This document shows, piece by piece, positions 1-5,114 of a DNA stretch of 8,288 bases. A model generated the notes under the pieces. The model searched no databases. It was not told the origin of the DNA and saw nothing but the letters and a program-made list of their open reading frames with translations. Position numbers and translations under genes: made by a program. Every line of letters begins with the position of its first letter. The first letter of the stretch is position 1. Source of the DNA: JBGPLH01 sp041486365 [NCBI: Thermodesulfobacteriota bacterium] (GTDB lineage: Bacteria > JAUYMQ01); assembly GCA_041486365.1 (NCBI GenBank), contig JBGPLH010000132.1, positions 1-8,288 of the forward strand, written 5' to 3'.

Positions 1-1282
1 CGAAGCGCTCGCGCTGTCGCGCGCGGGCCAGGTTGACGCGCTCACGGATCGCCACCGAAGACTCACCCGCGCGATCACCGGATAGCTCCTTCCACGGCAC
101 CGCGCTCACCTCCACGTGCAGGTCGATGCGATCGAGAAGCGGTCCGGAGATACGCGCGCGATACCGCCGGATCTCCTCCGCGCCGCAGGAGCAGGACCTG
201 CGGACGTCTCCGAGGTATCCGCAGGGACACGGGTTCATCGCGGCAAGGAGGAGAAAGCTTGCGGGGTAGCGGATCGTGTGGAGCGCCCGAGAGATCGTGA
301 CGGCGCGATCTTCCAGGGGCTGGCGCAGCACCTCCAGCGTCGAGCGGCGGAACTCGGGCAGCTCGTCAAGGAAAAGCACGCCGTGGTGGGCGAGCGTCAC
401 CTCGCCGGGGCGGGGGACCGTGCCGCCCCCGATGAGGCCGACGTCGCTGATCGTGTGGTGGGGGCTCCGGAATGGGCGACGAGTGACGAGGCCGGCGCGG
501 CGATCGAGCAATCCCGCGGCGCTGGAGACCTTCGTCGCCTCCAGCGCCTCCTCGAACTCGAGGTCCGGCAGGACCGTTCCCATCCGCCGGGCGAGCATGG
601 TCTTGCCGGTGCCGGGGGGGCCGATGAGCAGGATGTTGTGCCCGCCCGCCGCGGCTACCTCGAGGGCGCGTTTGGCGTGCTCCTGCCCGCGCACCTCGCA
701 GAAATCGTCGTCCGGTGCGTGATGTGGCCCGTCGTCCGCGAAGAGATTGGGCGGCTCCGGAGGGATCGCCCGCTCGCCGTTCAGGAACTCGACGGCCTCC
801 TGCAGGTGATCCACCGCGTACACGTCTACGCCCTGCACGATGGCGGCCTCCCGCGCGTTGTCCCGCGAGACAAGGATCCCGTCGAGCCGGGCGTCCCGCG
901 CCGCGATGGCGGCGGGGAGCGCGCCGGGGACGCCCTTCACGCGGGCCTCGAGGCCCATCTCGCCGAGGAAGAGATGGCGCGCAAGCCGCTCCGGCTTCAC
1001 GCTGCCGGCGGCCGCGAGGATCGCGAGCGCGATCGGGAGATCGAACCCGGTCCCCTCCTTGCGCGTGTCTGCGGGAGCGAGATTCACCGTGAGGTGCTGC
1101 ATGGGGAAGGGATAGCCGGCGTTCCGCACCGCGGCGCGTACGCGATCGCGGCTCTCACGGACGGCTCCCCCCGCGAGCCCGACGATCGTGAGTTGCGGAA
1201 GGCCGGGCGCGACGTCGACCTCGACGTCCACCACGCGCGCATCCACGCCGTGCAACGCCGCCGAGAAGGTCCGTGCGATCAT
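1..1282 (-). CDS. comM: ComM/YifB-family Mg-chelatase-like AAA+ ATPase (3' end cut by window edge)
   Basis: Reading leftwards from ATG at 1282 gives 427 codons with no stop before the window edge. The family is usually about 500 residues, so some 80 C-terminal residues lie outside. The N-terminal domain (about residues 1-170) begins [15 protein letters not shown] and contains [20 protein letters not shown] and [19 protein letters not shown], typical of YifB/ComM. The Mg-chelatase AAA+ core follows: Walker A GPPGTGKT at residues 221-228, [11 protein letters not shown] at 270-280, Walker [11 protein letters not shown] at 301-310, the NPCPCG/CSCG cysteine cluster (Cys352, 354, 364, 366) and [17 protein letters not shown] near 374-390. 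In naturally competent bacteria ComM is a helicase that promotes branch migration of incoming DNA during recombination; in other species its role is less clear. It is transcribed divergently from the secreted cyclase gene. The start fits the family N-terminus, although the Shine-Dalgarno sequence is weak (GGGGG about 7 bases upstream). The intact motifs argue against a pseudogene. Confidence 0.95.
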   Translation of the reverse strand, partial: MIARTFSAALHGVDARVVDVEVDVAPGLPQLTIVGLAGGAVRESRDRVRAAVRNAGYPFPMQHLTVNLAPADTRKEGTGFDLPIALAILAAAGSVKPERLARHLFLGEMGLEARVKGVPGALPAAIAARDARLDGILVSRDNAREAAIVQGVDVYAVDHLQEAVEFLNGERAIPPEPPNLFADDGPHHAPDDDFCEVRGQEHAKRALEVAAAGGHNILLIGPPGTGKTMLARRMGTVLPDLEFEEALEATKVSSAAGLLDRRAGLVTRRPFRSPHHTISDVGLIGGGTVPRPGEVTLAHHGVLFLDELPEFRRSTLEVLRQPLEDRAVTISRALHTIRYPASFLLLAAMNPCPCGYLGDVRRSCSCGAEEIRRYRARISGPLLDRIDLHVEVSAVPWKELSGDRAGESSVAIRERVNLARARQRERF

Positions 1283-1301
1283 GCGTGCCCCCGAATGACG
1301 A

Positions 1302-1348
1302 AAGCCCCGAGCCGCTTCGCCGGATGGACCGGCGGGAGCCCAGGGCTT
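1302..1348 (-). other. Inverted repeats in the comM 5' leader
   Basis: A perfect 6-bp stem CGCCGG/CCGGCG (1318-1323 with 1329-1334) encloses a 5-base loop. Outside it, AAGCCC (1302-1307) can pair with GGGCTT (1343-1348) across an asymmetric internal loop. The structure would lie in the untranslated leader of comM if the promoter at 1368-1397 is used. No run of T follows in either direction, so it is not a good intrinsic terminator. GC-rich DNA forms such stems by chance, so function is unproven. Confidence 0.3.
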
Positions 1349-1367
1349 CTCCTTCAGGGATGGCGCG

Positions 1368-1397
1368 AAGGTACACGCGCGCGCGGGTCCGGGTCAA
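1368..1397 (-). promoter_or_regulatory. Candidate sigma-70-type promoter for comM
   Basis: On the minus strand, TTGACC (plus-strand 1392-1397, five of six matches to the -35 consensus) is followed after 18 bases by TACCTT (1368-1373, three of six matches to the -10 consensus). Transcription would start near 1361 and leave a leader of about 80 bases before the comM ATG. The -10 match is weak, so this is tentative. Confidence 0.35.
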
Positions 1398-1454
1398 GCG
1401 GATTCCCCTCCTGCGCGGGGACACGTCCGGACGCGCCGCGAACGCCTCGCTTCC

Positions 1455-1483
1455 TTGCGCGGGGAAGGTCGGTCCAGTACGAT
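1455..1483 (+). promoter_or_regulatory. Candidate sigma-70-type promoter for the glutaminyl cyclase-like gene
   Basis: TTGCGC (1455-1460) and TACGAT (1478-1483) are separated by exactly 17 bases. The -35 keeps only the TTG; the -10 matches four of six positions. The predicted transcript start near 1490 gives a leader of about 30 bases before ATG 1522. Spacing and position are good, but sequence match is modest. Confidence 0.35.
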
Positions 1484-1521
1484 GCGCGCGGCATAAGACA
1501 AACCGCGCCCCTCCGGCCCCC

Positions 1522-2673
1522 ATGACCAGGAATCCCGTGCGTCCTCACGTCGACACCCCCTTGCAAGGCCTGACCGCTCTTGCGCTCGCCGCGCTGATAT
1601 TCGTCTCGCCGGGCCCGTCGCTCGCCGCGATTGCCGCGAAGCCGCCGACACCCGTGCCGCCGAAGACGTCCTCGGCCTTCGACGGCACGCGCGCCCTGAA
1701 GGACGCCTCCGATCTCGTCGCCCTCGGTCCCCGACCCTCCGGGAGCGACGCCTCACGGCGCGCGCAGAACCTGATCATCCAGCGGCTCAAGGCGGCGGGT
1801 CTCGTGGTCCGGCAGGATGCGTTCACCGCGAGCACGCCCGCGGGCGACATCCCCATGAAGAACATCATGGGCGTGCTGCAGGGGAGGCGCGCCGGCGTGA
1901 TCCTGATCGCCGCGCACTACGACACGAAACGCTTCAAGGACCAGCGCTTCGTCGGCGCGAACGATGGCGGCGCGGGAACGGCGGCGGTGCTTGAGCTCGC
2001 CCGCGCCATCGCCGCGCGGGGGAAGCCCCGATACACCTACTGGTTCGTGCTCTTCGACGGCGAGGAGTCGATCGGAGAGTGGAGCGAGGAGGACAGCCTC
2101 TACGGGAGCCGCCACCTGGTCGACCTGCTGCGGACGCAGAAACTTCTGGGCAACGTGCGCGCGATGATCCTCCTCGATCTCATCGGCGACGCGGACCTCA
2201 CCATCGTCAAGGAGAGCAATTCCTACGGGGCCTACCGGGACCTCTTCTGGGCCAACGCCCAGCGTCTGGGCTACGGGGAGTATTTTCTCGGCGGCTTTGC
2301 GACGGTCGCCGACGACCATCTCCCCTTCGTGCGCGCGGGCGTCCGCGCCGTGAACCTGATCGATTTCATGTACGGTGGCCGGACACTGCCGGGAAAGTAC
2401 TGGCACACGCCCGCGGATACGATGGACAAGATCTCGCCGAAGAGCCTCCAGATCACGGGCGACGTCGTGCTCGCCACCCTTCCTGAGGTCGAGAAGCTCA
2501 CCTATGTGATCGAGACGCGGGCCGGCGTGGCGCCACCGCTCGATCCGGATGAGGAGCGCGCGGCGGCCATCCCGCCGCCGATCGAGGGGGACGTCACGGG
2601 CGGCGTGCTCGAATCGCCCGGACCGGGGAAACCCACCCGGCCCGAGCCCGTGGCGCCGCAGCGCGCGCCATGA
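1522..2673 (+). CDS. Secreted M28-family glutaminyl-peptide cyclotransferase-like zinc enzyme
   Basis: This 383-residue protein has an N-terminal signal peptide (basic start, hydrophobic residues about 16-30, probable cleavage near Ala35-Ala36) and an M28 fold. Conserved blocks are AAHYDTKRF (131-139), FVGANDGGAGTAAVLELARA (143-162), VLFDGEE (176-182), DSLYGSRHLV (191-200), LLDLIGD (217-223), DDHLPF (264-269) and WHT (294-296). FDGEE, DSLYGSRHL and DDHxPF are hallmarks of animal-type glutaminyl cyclases, which turn N-terminal glutamine into pyroglutamate. By remembered alignment, Asp148, Glu182 and His295 would bind zinc, and Glu181, Asp219 and Asp264/265 would be catalytic. An ordinary M28 aminopeptidase is the alternative. 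The last 50 or so residues form a proline-rich tail. ATG 1522 has no clear Shine-Dalgarno; GTG 1537, preceded by AGGA, would also keep the signal peptide. moaC follows 34 bases downstream. Confidence 0.88.
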   Translation: MTRNPVRPHVDTPLQGLTALALAALIFVSPGPSLAAIAAKPPTPVPPKTSSAFDGTRALKDASDLVALGPRPSGSDASRRAQNLIIQRLKAAGLVVRQDAFTASTPAGDIPMKNIMGVLQGRRAGVILIAAHYDTKRFKDQRFVGANDGGAGTAAVLELARAIAARGKPRYTYWFVLFDGEESIGEWSEEDSLYGSRHLVDLLRTQKLLGNVRAMILLDLIGDADLTIVKESNSYGAYRDLFWANAQRLGYGEYFLGGFATVADDHLPFVRAGVRAVNLIDFMYGGRTLPGKYWHTPADTMDKISPKSLQITGDVVLATLPEVEKLTYVIETRAGVAPPLDPDEERAAAIPPPIEGDVTGGVLESPGPGKPTRPEPVAPQRAP

Positions 2674-2707
2674 ACGACGCCGGCAAAGGGCGAAGGGGAG
2701 ATCGATC

Positions 2708-3286
2708 ATGAGCGGGCGCGGCGATCGCGGCGCGGGCCGGGAGCCCTCGGCAGTCAAGATGAGAGGAGCGCGCGGGCGAAGCCGCGTGCGGAAAGCGGAA
2801 AAGGAACTCAGCCATCTGGACGCGCGGGGCCGCGCGCGCATGGTGGACGTGGGCCACAAGGAGGTCACGGAGCGGGAGGCCGTGGCCTCGGGCCGCGTGC
2901 GGCTCAAGGCGTCCACGCTCGATCTCATCGCGCGCGGACGGATCGAAAAGGGCGACGTGTTTGCCGCCGCCCGTATCGCGGGGATCCTGGGCGCCAAGGC
3001 GACCCCGCGCCTGATCCCGCTCTGCCACCCGCTCGCCATCACCAGCGCCGCCATCGAGTTCTCCCAGGGCCGCCGCCCGGCGCACATCGATATCACCTGC
3101 CGGGTGAAGACACTCGACCGCACGGGCGTGGAGATGGAAGCGCTCACCGGCGTCGCCGTGGCCGCGCTCACCCTGTACGATATGTGCAAGGCCGTGGACC
3201 GGGAGATGGAGATCGGGCCCATCCGCCTGGAGCGCAAGACCGGCGGCAAGCGCGGCCCCTTCGTCCGAAGCGCGCCGCGATCCTGA
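2708..3286 (+). CDS. moaC: Cyclic pyranopterin monophosphate synthase MoaC
   Basis: MoaC converts the 3',8-cyclo-GTP product made by MoaA into cyclic pyranopterin monophosphate in the cytoplasm, the first stage of molybdenum cofactor synthesis. The 192-residue product carries MVDVGHKEVTEREA (45-58), KGDVFAAARIAGI (81-93), LIPLCHPL (102-109), GVEMEALT (140-147) and YDMCKAV (157-163). Residues equivalent to E. coli Lys51, His77, Glu112, Glu114, Asp128 and Lys131 are all present at a constant offset of 30 (Lys81, His107, Glu142, Glu144, Asp158, Lys161), so the active site is intact. ATG 2708 is chosen because GAAGGGGAG (2692-2700) lies 7 bases upstream. That start gives an arginine-rich extension of about 30 residues absent from E. 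coli; ATG 2759 or GTG 2786 would shorten or remove it. Nothing in the two proteins explains why moaC follows a secreted cyclase. No other Mo-cofactor gene is in the window. Confidence 0.95.
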   Translation: MSGRGDRGAGREPSAVKMRGARGRSRVRKAEKELSHLDARGRARMVDVGHKEVTEREAVASGRVRLKASTLDLIARGRIEKGDVFAAARIAGILGAKATPRLIPLCHPLAITSAAIEFSQGRRPAHIDITCRVKTLDRTGVEMEALTGVAVAALTLYDMCKAVDREMEIGPIRLERKTGGKRGPFVRSAPRS

Positions 3287-3461
3287 TCCCGCCGACCTCC
3301 CGCCCGCCGCATCGCCCGTTCGCCCGCTCCCGCGACCTCCGCCGACGAGCAGACCCGGGGCCGCGTAGCCCTCGGACGCCGTGGGATTCCGCGGGCCCCA
3401 CGCGCGGGGAAGGGATGGCCGACATGACGCGCGCGGGAACGGATTCGCATCCGGGGTGTCG
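3287..3461. other. Intergenic region between moaC and the sigma gene
   Basis: The first 60 or so bases after moaC (about 3287-3350) are C-rich and G-poor on the plus strand, the composition favoured by Rho. A 6-bp stem CGTGGG/CCCACG (3380-3385 with 3397-3402) has an 11-base loop and no T run. No intrinsic terminator is seen, so Rho-dependent termination after moaC is possible. The candidate ECF promoter and mini-ORF lie at its right end. Confidence 0.35.
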
Positions 3462-3465
3462 ATGA
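3424..3465 (+). CDS. Possible 13-codon leader peptide overlapping the sigma start
   Basis: ATG 3424 follows a purine-rich GGGGAAGGG tract (3407-3415 region) and encodes 13 residues (MTRAGTDSHPGCR). Its TGA overlaps the sigma factor ATG as ATGA (3462-3465), an arrangement that can couple translation. It has no recognisable function, and its composition is ordinary for this DNA. It may simply be chance, with the purine tract serving no start. Confidence 0.2.
   Translation: MTRAGTDSHPGCR
3435..3463 (+). promoter_or_regulatory. Candidate ECF-sigma promoter overlapping the sigma gene start
   Basis: GGGAAC (3435-3440), which contains the GGAAC core of many ECF -35 elements, is followed after exactly 16 bases by TGTC (3457-3460), resembling the GTC-type -10 of RpoE-like sigma factors. 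The same arrangement recurs at 5029-5054 before the DUF4139 gene. If used, RNA would start near 3467-3470, downstream of ATG 3462, so translation would need a later start such as GTG 3525. Autoregulation is common for ECF sigma genes, but a GGGAAC match alone could be chance. Confidence 0.35.
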
Positions 3466-4067
3466 CCAAGAAAGACGCCGGCCCCGCGCTCGCGGCGGTG
3501 CCGGAAGTGCCCGGCGGGGTGCTCGTGGATCAGGACGCCCCGCTCGTCGCCCGCGCGAAGCGCGGCGACCGGGAGGCGTTTTCGCGGCTCGTCGAGCGCC
3601 ACCATCGGCGCGTCTTCGGCACCGCGCATCACATGCTGGGCGATCGCGAAGCAGCCGCGGACATGACCCAGGACACGTTCCTCGCCGCATGGCGCTCGCT
3701 GGGGGGTTTCGAGGAGCGCGCGCGCTTCTCGACGTGGATCACGAAGATCGCCATGAACCGCTGCCGGAACGCGCTGCGCGCCTTTGCGGCCGCGCGGACC
3801 GGGCCGCTCCTCACGGACCCTCCCGCCGATCCGGCGCGGGGGCCCGAGGCGGCGGTGGGTGATCGCGAGGTGGCGGCGCACCTCGAACGGGCCCTTGGGC
3901 AGATCGATCCCGGGCACCGGGAGATCCTGATCCTGCGGGAGATCGACGGGCTCTCCTACGACGAGATGGCGGAGATCCTGGACCTGGAGGCGGGGACGGT
4001 GAAGTCGCGGCTCCATCGCGCCCGCGCCGCCCTGAGGGAGAAGCTCCGGGGAGTGTGGCCACCATGA
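3462..4067 (+). CDS. ECF-family RNA polymerase sigma factor (RpoE-like)
   Basis: This 201-residue protein has the two domains of group 4 sigma factors. Region 2 spans about residues 27-107, with APLVARAKRGDREAFSRLVE, MTQDTFLAAWRSL and FSTWITKIAMNRCRN. Region 4 spans about 143-195 (LGQIDPGHREILILREIDGL, YDEMAEILDLEAGTVKSRL, HRARAALREKL), including the helix-turn-helix that reads the -35 element. It lacks regions 1 and 3 and the C-terminal extensions of larger ECF types. It should direct RNA polymerase to a small regulon when released by its anti-sigma factor, which is encoded immediately downstream with a 4-base ATGA overlap. ATG 3462 is the obvious start but gives about 25 poorly conserved residues before region 2. 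GTG 3525, preceded by GGCGGGG, would give a conventional ECF N-terminus. Upstream lies a 175-base gap after moaC, so the sigma gene probably starts a new transcription unit. Confidence 0.93.
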   Translation: MTKKDAGPALAAVPEVPGGVLVDQDAPLVARAKRGDREAFSRLVERHHRRVFGTAHHMLGDREAAADMTQDTFLAAWRSLGGFEERARFSTWITKIAMNRCRNALRAFAAARTGPLLTDPPADPARGPEAAVGDREVAAHLERALGQIDPGHREILILREIDGLSYDEMAEILDLEAGTVKSRLHRARAALREKLRGVWPP

Positions 4068-5008
4068 CGCAGGCGACCTGCGAGACGATCCGGCAGCGGC
4101 TGTCCGCGCTGATCGACGGCGATCTGACGCCCGGCGAGCGCCGGGAGTTGGAGGAGCATCTGAGTGGTTGCGCGGCCTGTGAGGCGGAGACGCGCGCGAT
4201 GCGGGAGACGTCGGAGGCGTTGCGGAACCTCCCGCGGGCGGAGCCCCCGCCTGACCTGATCGCGCGGATCGAGCGCGCGATCGACGGGACGGGATCGCGG
4301 CGCGCCCGCGGGCGATCGCGCATCCAGCGCCATGCCGTGGCGATGATCCTCGTGGTGGGGATCCTCGTGGGAATCATCCGCGTGATTCCGCACGGCCCGG
4401 GGCTCTTCGGGCCGCGAAGGCCGCCCCTCCCGGCGGCGACTCCGACGCCGCGGGAACGAGCCGAAGGGACGACGGCGGAAGAGGTCGCCCCCATCCCCGA
4501 TCAGGATCGCGCCGCCTCGCGCACGAGGGCGGGCGCTCCGGCGAAGACACCACCCGTGAGCGCGCAATCCTCCGCGGGGAAGCGCGACGCTGTTCCGGCC
4601 CCGCCCAGCGGGCGGGAGATCGCGATGGCGGAGGTCGAGGCCCGGGGGGATCTCGCGAAGAAAAAGAACAAAGGCGCCCTGACGGCCGAGCTGGGAGAGA
4701 TGGGCGCCGCGACGGCCGGCGCAGGCACGGCGGCGCCCCCGGGGTCACCCGCGATCGATCTATTGCGGCACCCCCGTCCGGAACCGGCCTGGGCCGAATC
4801 GATCCGGCGGCTCATCCAGGACCGGCCGGAGGAGCTCGCACGGGCCTGGAAGTCGCTCTCGACGAAGGAGCGGTCCGAGGTCCTCGCCGCCTGGTATCGA
4901 TCTGCCATGGCGCCCGGTATCGCGGGGGATCTCGAAGCGGCCATGGAAAAGGCGCGTGATCCGGACCTGAAGTCCATGCTTCACGCCCTGCGCGAGTTCA
5001 CGCCCTGA
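4064..5008 (+). CDS. Membrane-anchored zinc-finger (ZAS/zf-HC2) anti-sigma factor
   Basis: The 314-residue protein should bind and inhibit the sigma factor encoded just upstream. Residues 1-70 form an anti-sigma domain with Cys6-x25-His32-x3-Cys36-x2-Cys39, the same spacing as the zinc motif of RsrA-type ZAS proteins (Cys11, His37, Cys41, Cys44 in RsrA). A single transmembrane helix lies at about 91-108 (AVAMILVVGILVGIIRVI). A proline/alanine-rich linker (about 109-230) follows, then a compact, probably helical C-terminal domain (231-314) containing PAWAESIRRLIQDRPEELAR and EVLAAWYRSA, which I do not recognise. The N-terminus is inferred to be cytoplasmic and the rest periplasmic. That layout suits an envelope-signal sensor, whereas the ZAS motif alone can also respond to redox state. 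ATG 4064 overlaps the sigma stop (ATGA) and has GGGGAG (4048-4053) 10 bases upstream; GTG 4055 is the alternative but sits too close to that site. Confidence 0.88.
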   Translation: MTQATCETIRQRLSALIDGDLTPGERRELEEHLSGCAACEAETRAMRETSEALRNLPRAEPPPDLIARIERAIDGTGSRRARGRSRIQRHAVAMILVVGILVGIIRVIPHGPGLFGPRRPPLPAATPTPRERAEGTTAEEVAPIPDQDRAASRTRAGAPAKTPPVSAQSSAGKRDAVPAPPSGREIAMAEVEARGDLAKKKNKGALTAELGEMGAATAGAGTAAPPGSPAIDLLRHPRPEPAWAESIRRLIQDRPEELARAWKSLSTKERSEVLAAWYRSAMAPGIAGDLEAAMEKARDPDLKSMLHALREFTP

Positions 5009-5017
5009 GCGGGTCTT

Positions 5018-5029
5018 CGAAATTTTTCG
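5018..5029. repeat. AT-rich near-palindrome CGAAATTTTTCG
   Basis: CGAAA (5018-5022) and TTTCG (5025-5029) are inverted copies separated by TT. The element is a rare A/T-rich patch in very GC-rich DNA and ends exactly where the GGGAAC element begins. It could act as an UP element or an operator for the DUF4139 promoter. No protein binding it can be named. Confidence 0.35.
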
Positions 5030-5057
5030 GGAACAAATCACCCCGAGCGCTGTCTTT
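5029..5057 (+). promoter_or_regulatory. Candidate ECF-sigma promoter of the DUF4139 gene
   Basis: GGGAAC (5029-5034), 16 bases, then TGTC (5051-5054, within TGTCTTT) matches the general ECF plan of a GGAAC -35 and a GTC-type -10. It lies in the 106-base gap between the anti-sigma and DUF4139 genes, with a predicted start near 5063 and a leader of about 50 bases. The identical architecture at 3435-3460, and the neighbouring sigma gene, support regulation by that sigma factor. This is inference from motif and position. Confidence 0.45.
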
Positions 5058-5114
5058 CACCGCCGAGGCCGCCCTGCACGACCCACCCCCGGCGGCGGTC
5101 CAGGAGGTTCTGCG

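Noticed and set aside
1273-1521. Upstream extension of the cyclase-like gene to ATG 1273
   Set aside because: It would add 83 unconserved, Arg-rich residues in front of a normal signal peptide and would overlap the comM start and both promoter regions.
116-1525. Long plus-strand open frame across the left end
   Set aside because: It is the antisense shadow of comM. Its translation has no recognisable motif, whereas the minus strand carries every ComM motif.
2670-2711. Mini-ORF starting in an ATGA overlap at the end of the cyclase-like gene
   Set aside because: Thirteen codons with no motif. The moaC Shine-Dalgarno lies inside it and serves ATG 2708.
1753-3690. Minus-strand open frame of 645 codons
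   Set aside because: It runs opposite the cyclase-like gene, moaC and the start of the sigma gene. Its translation is Arg/Ala/Gly-rich without motifs, a GC-rich antisense artefact.
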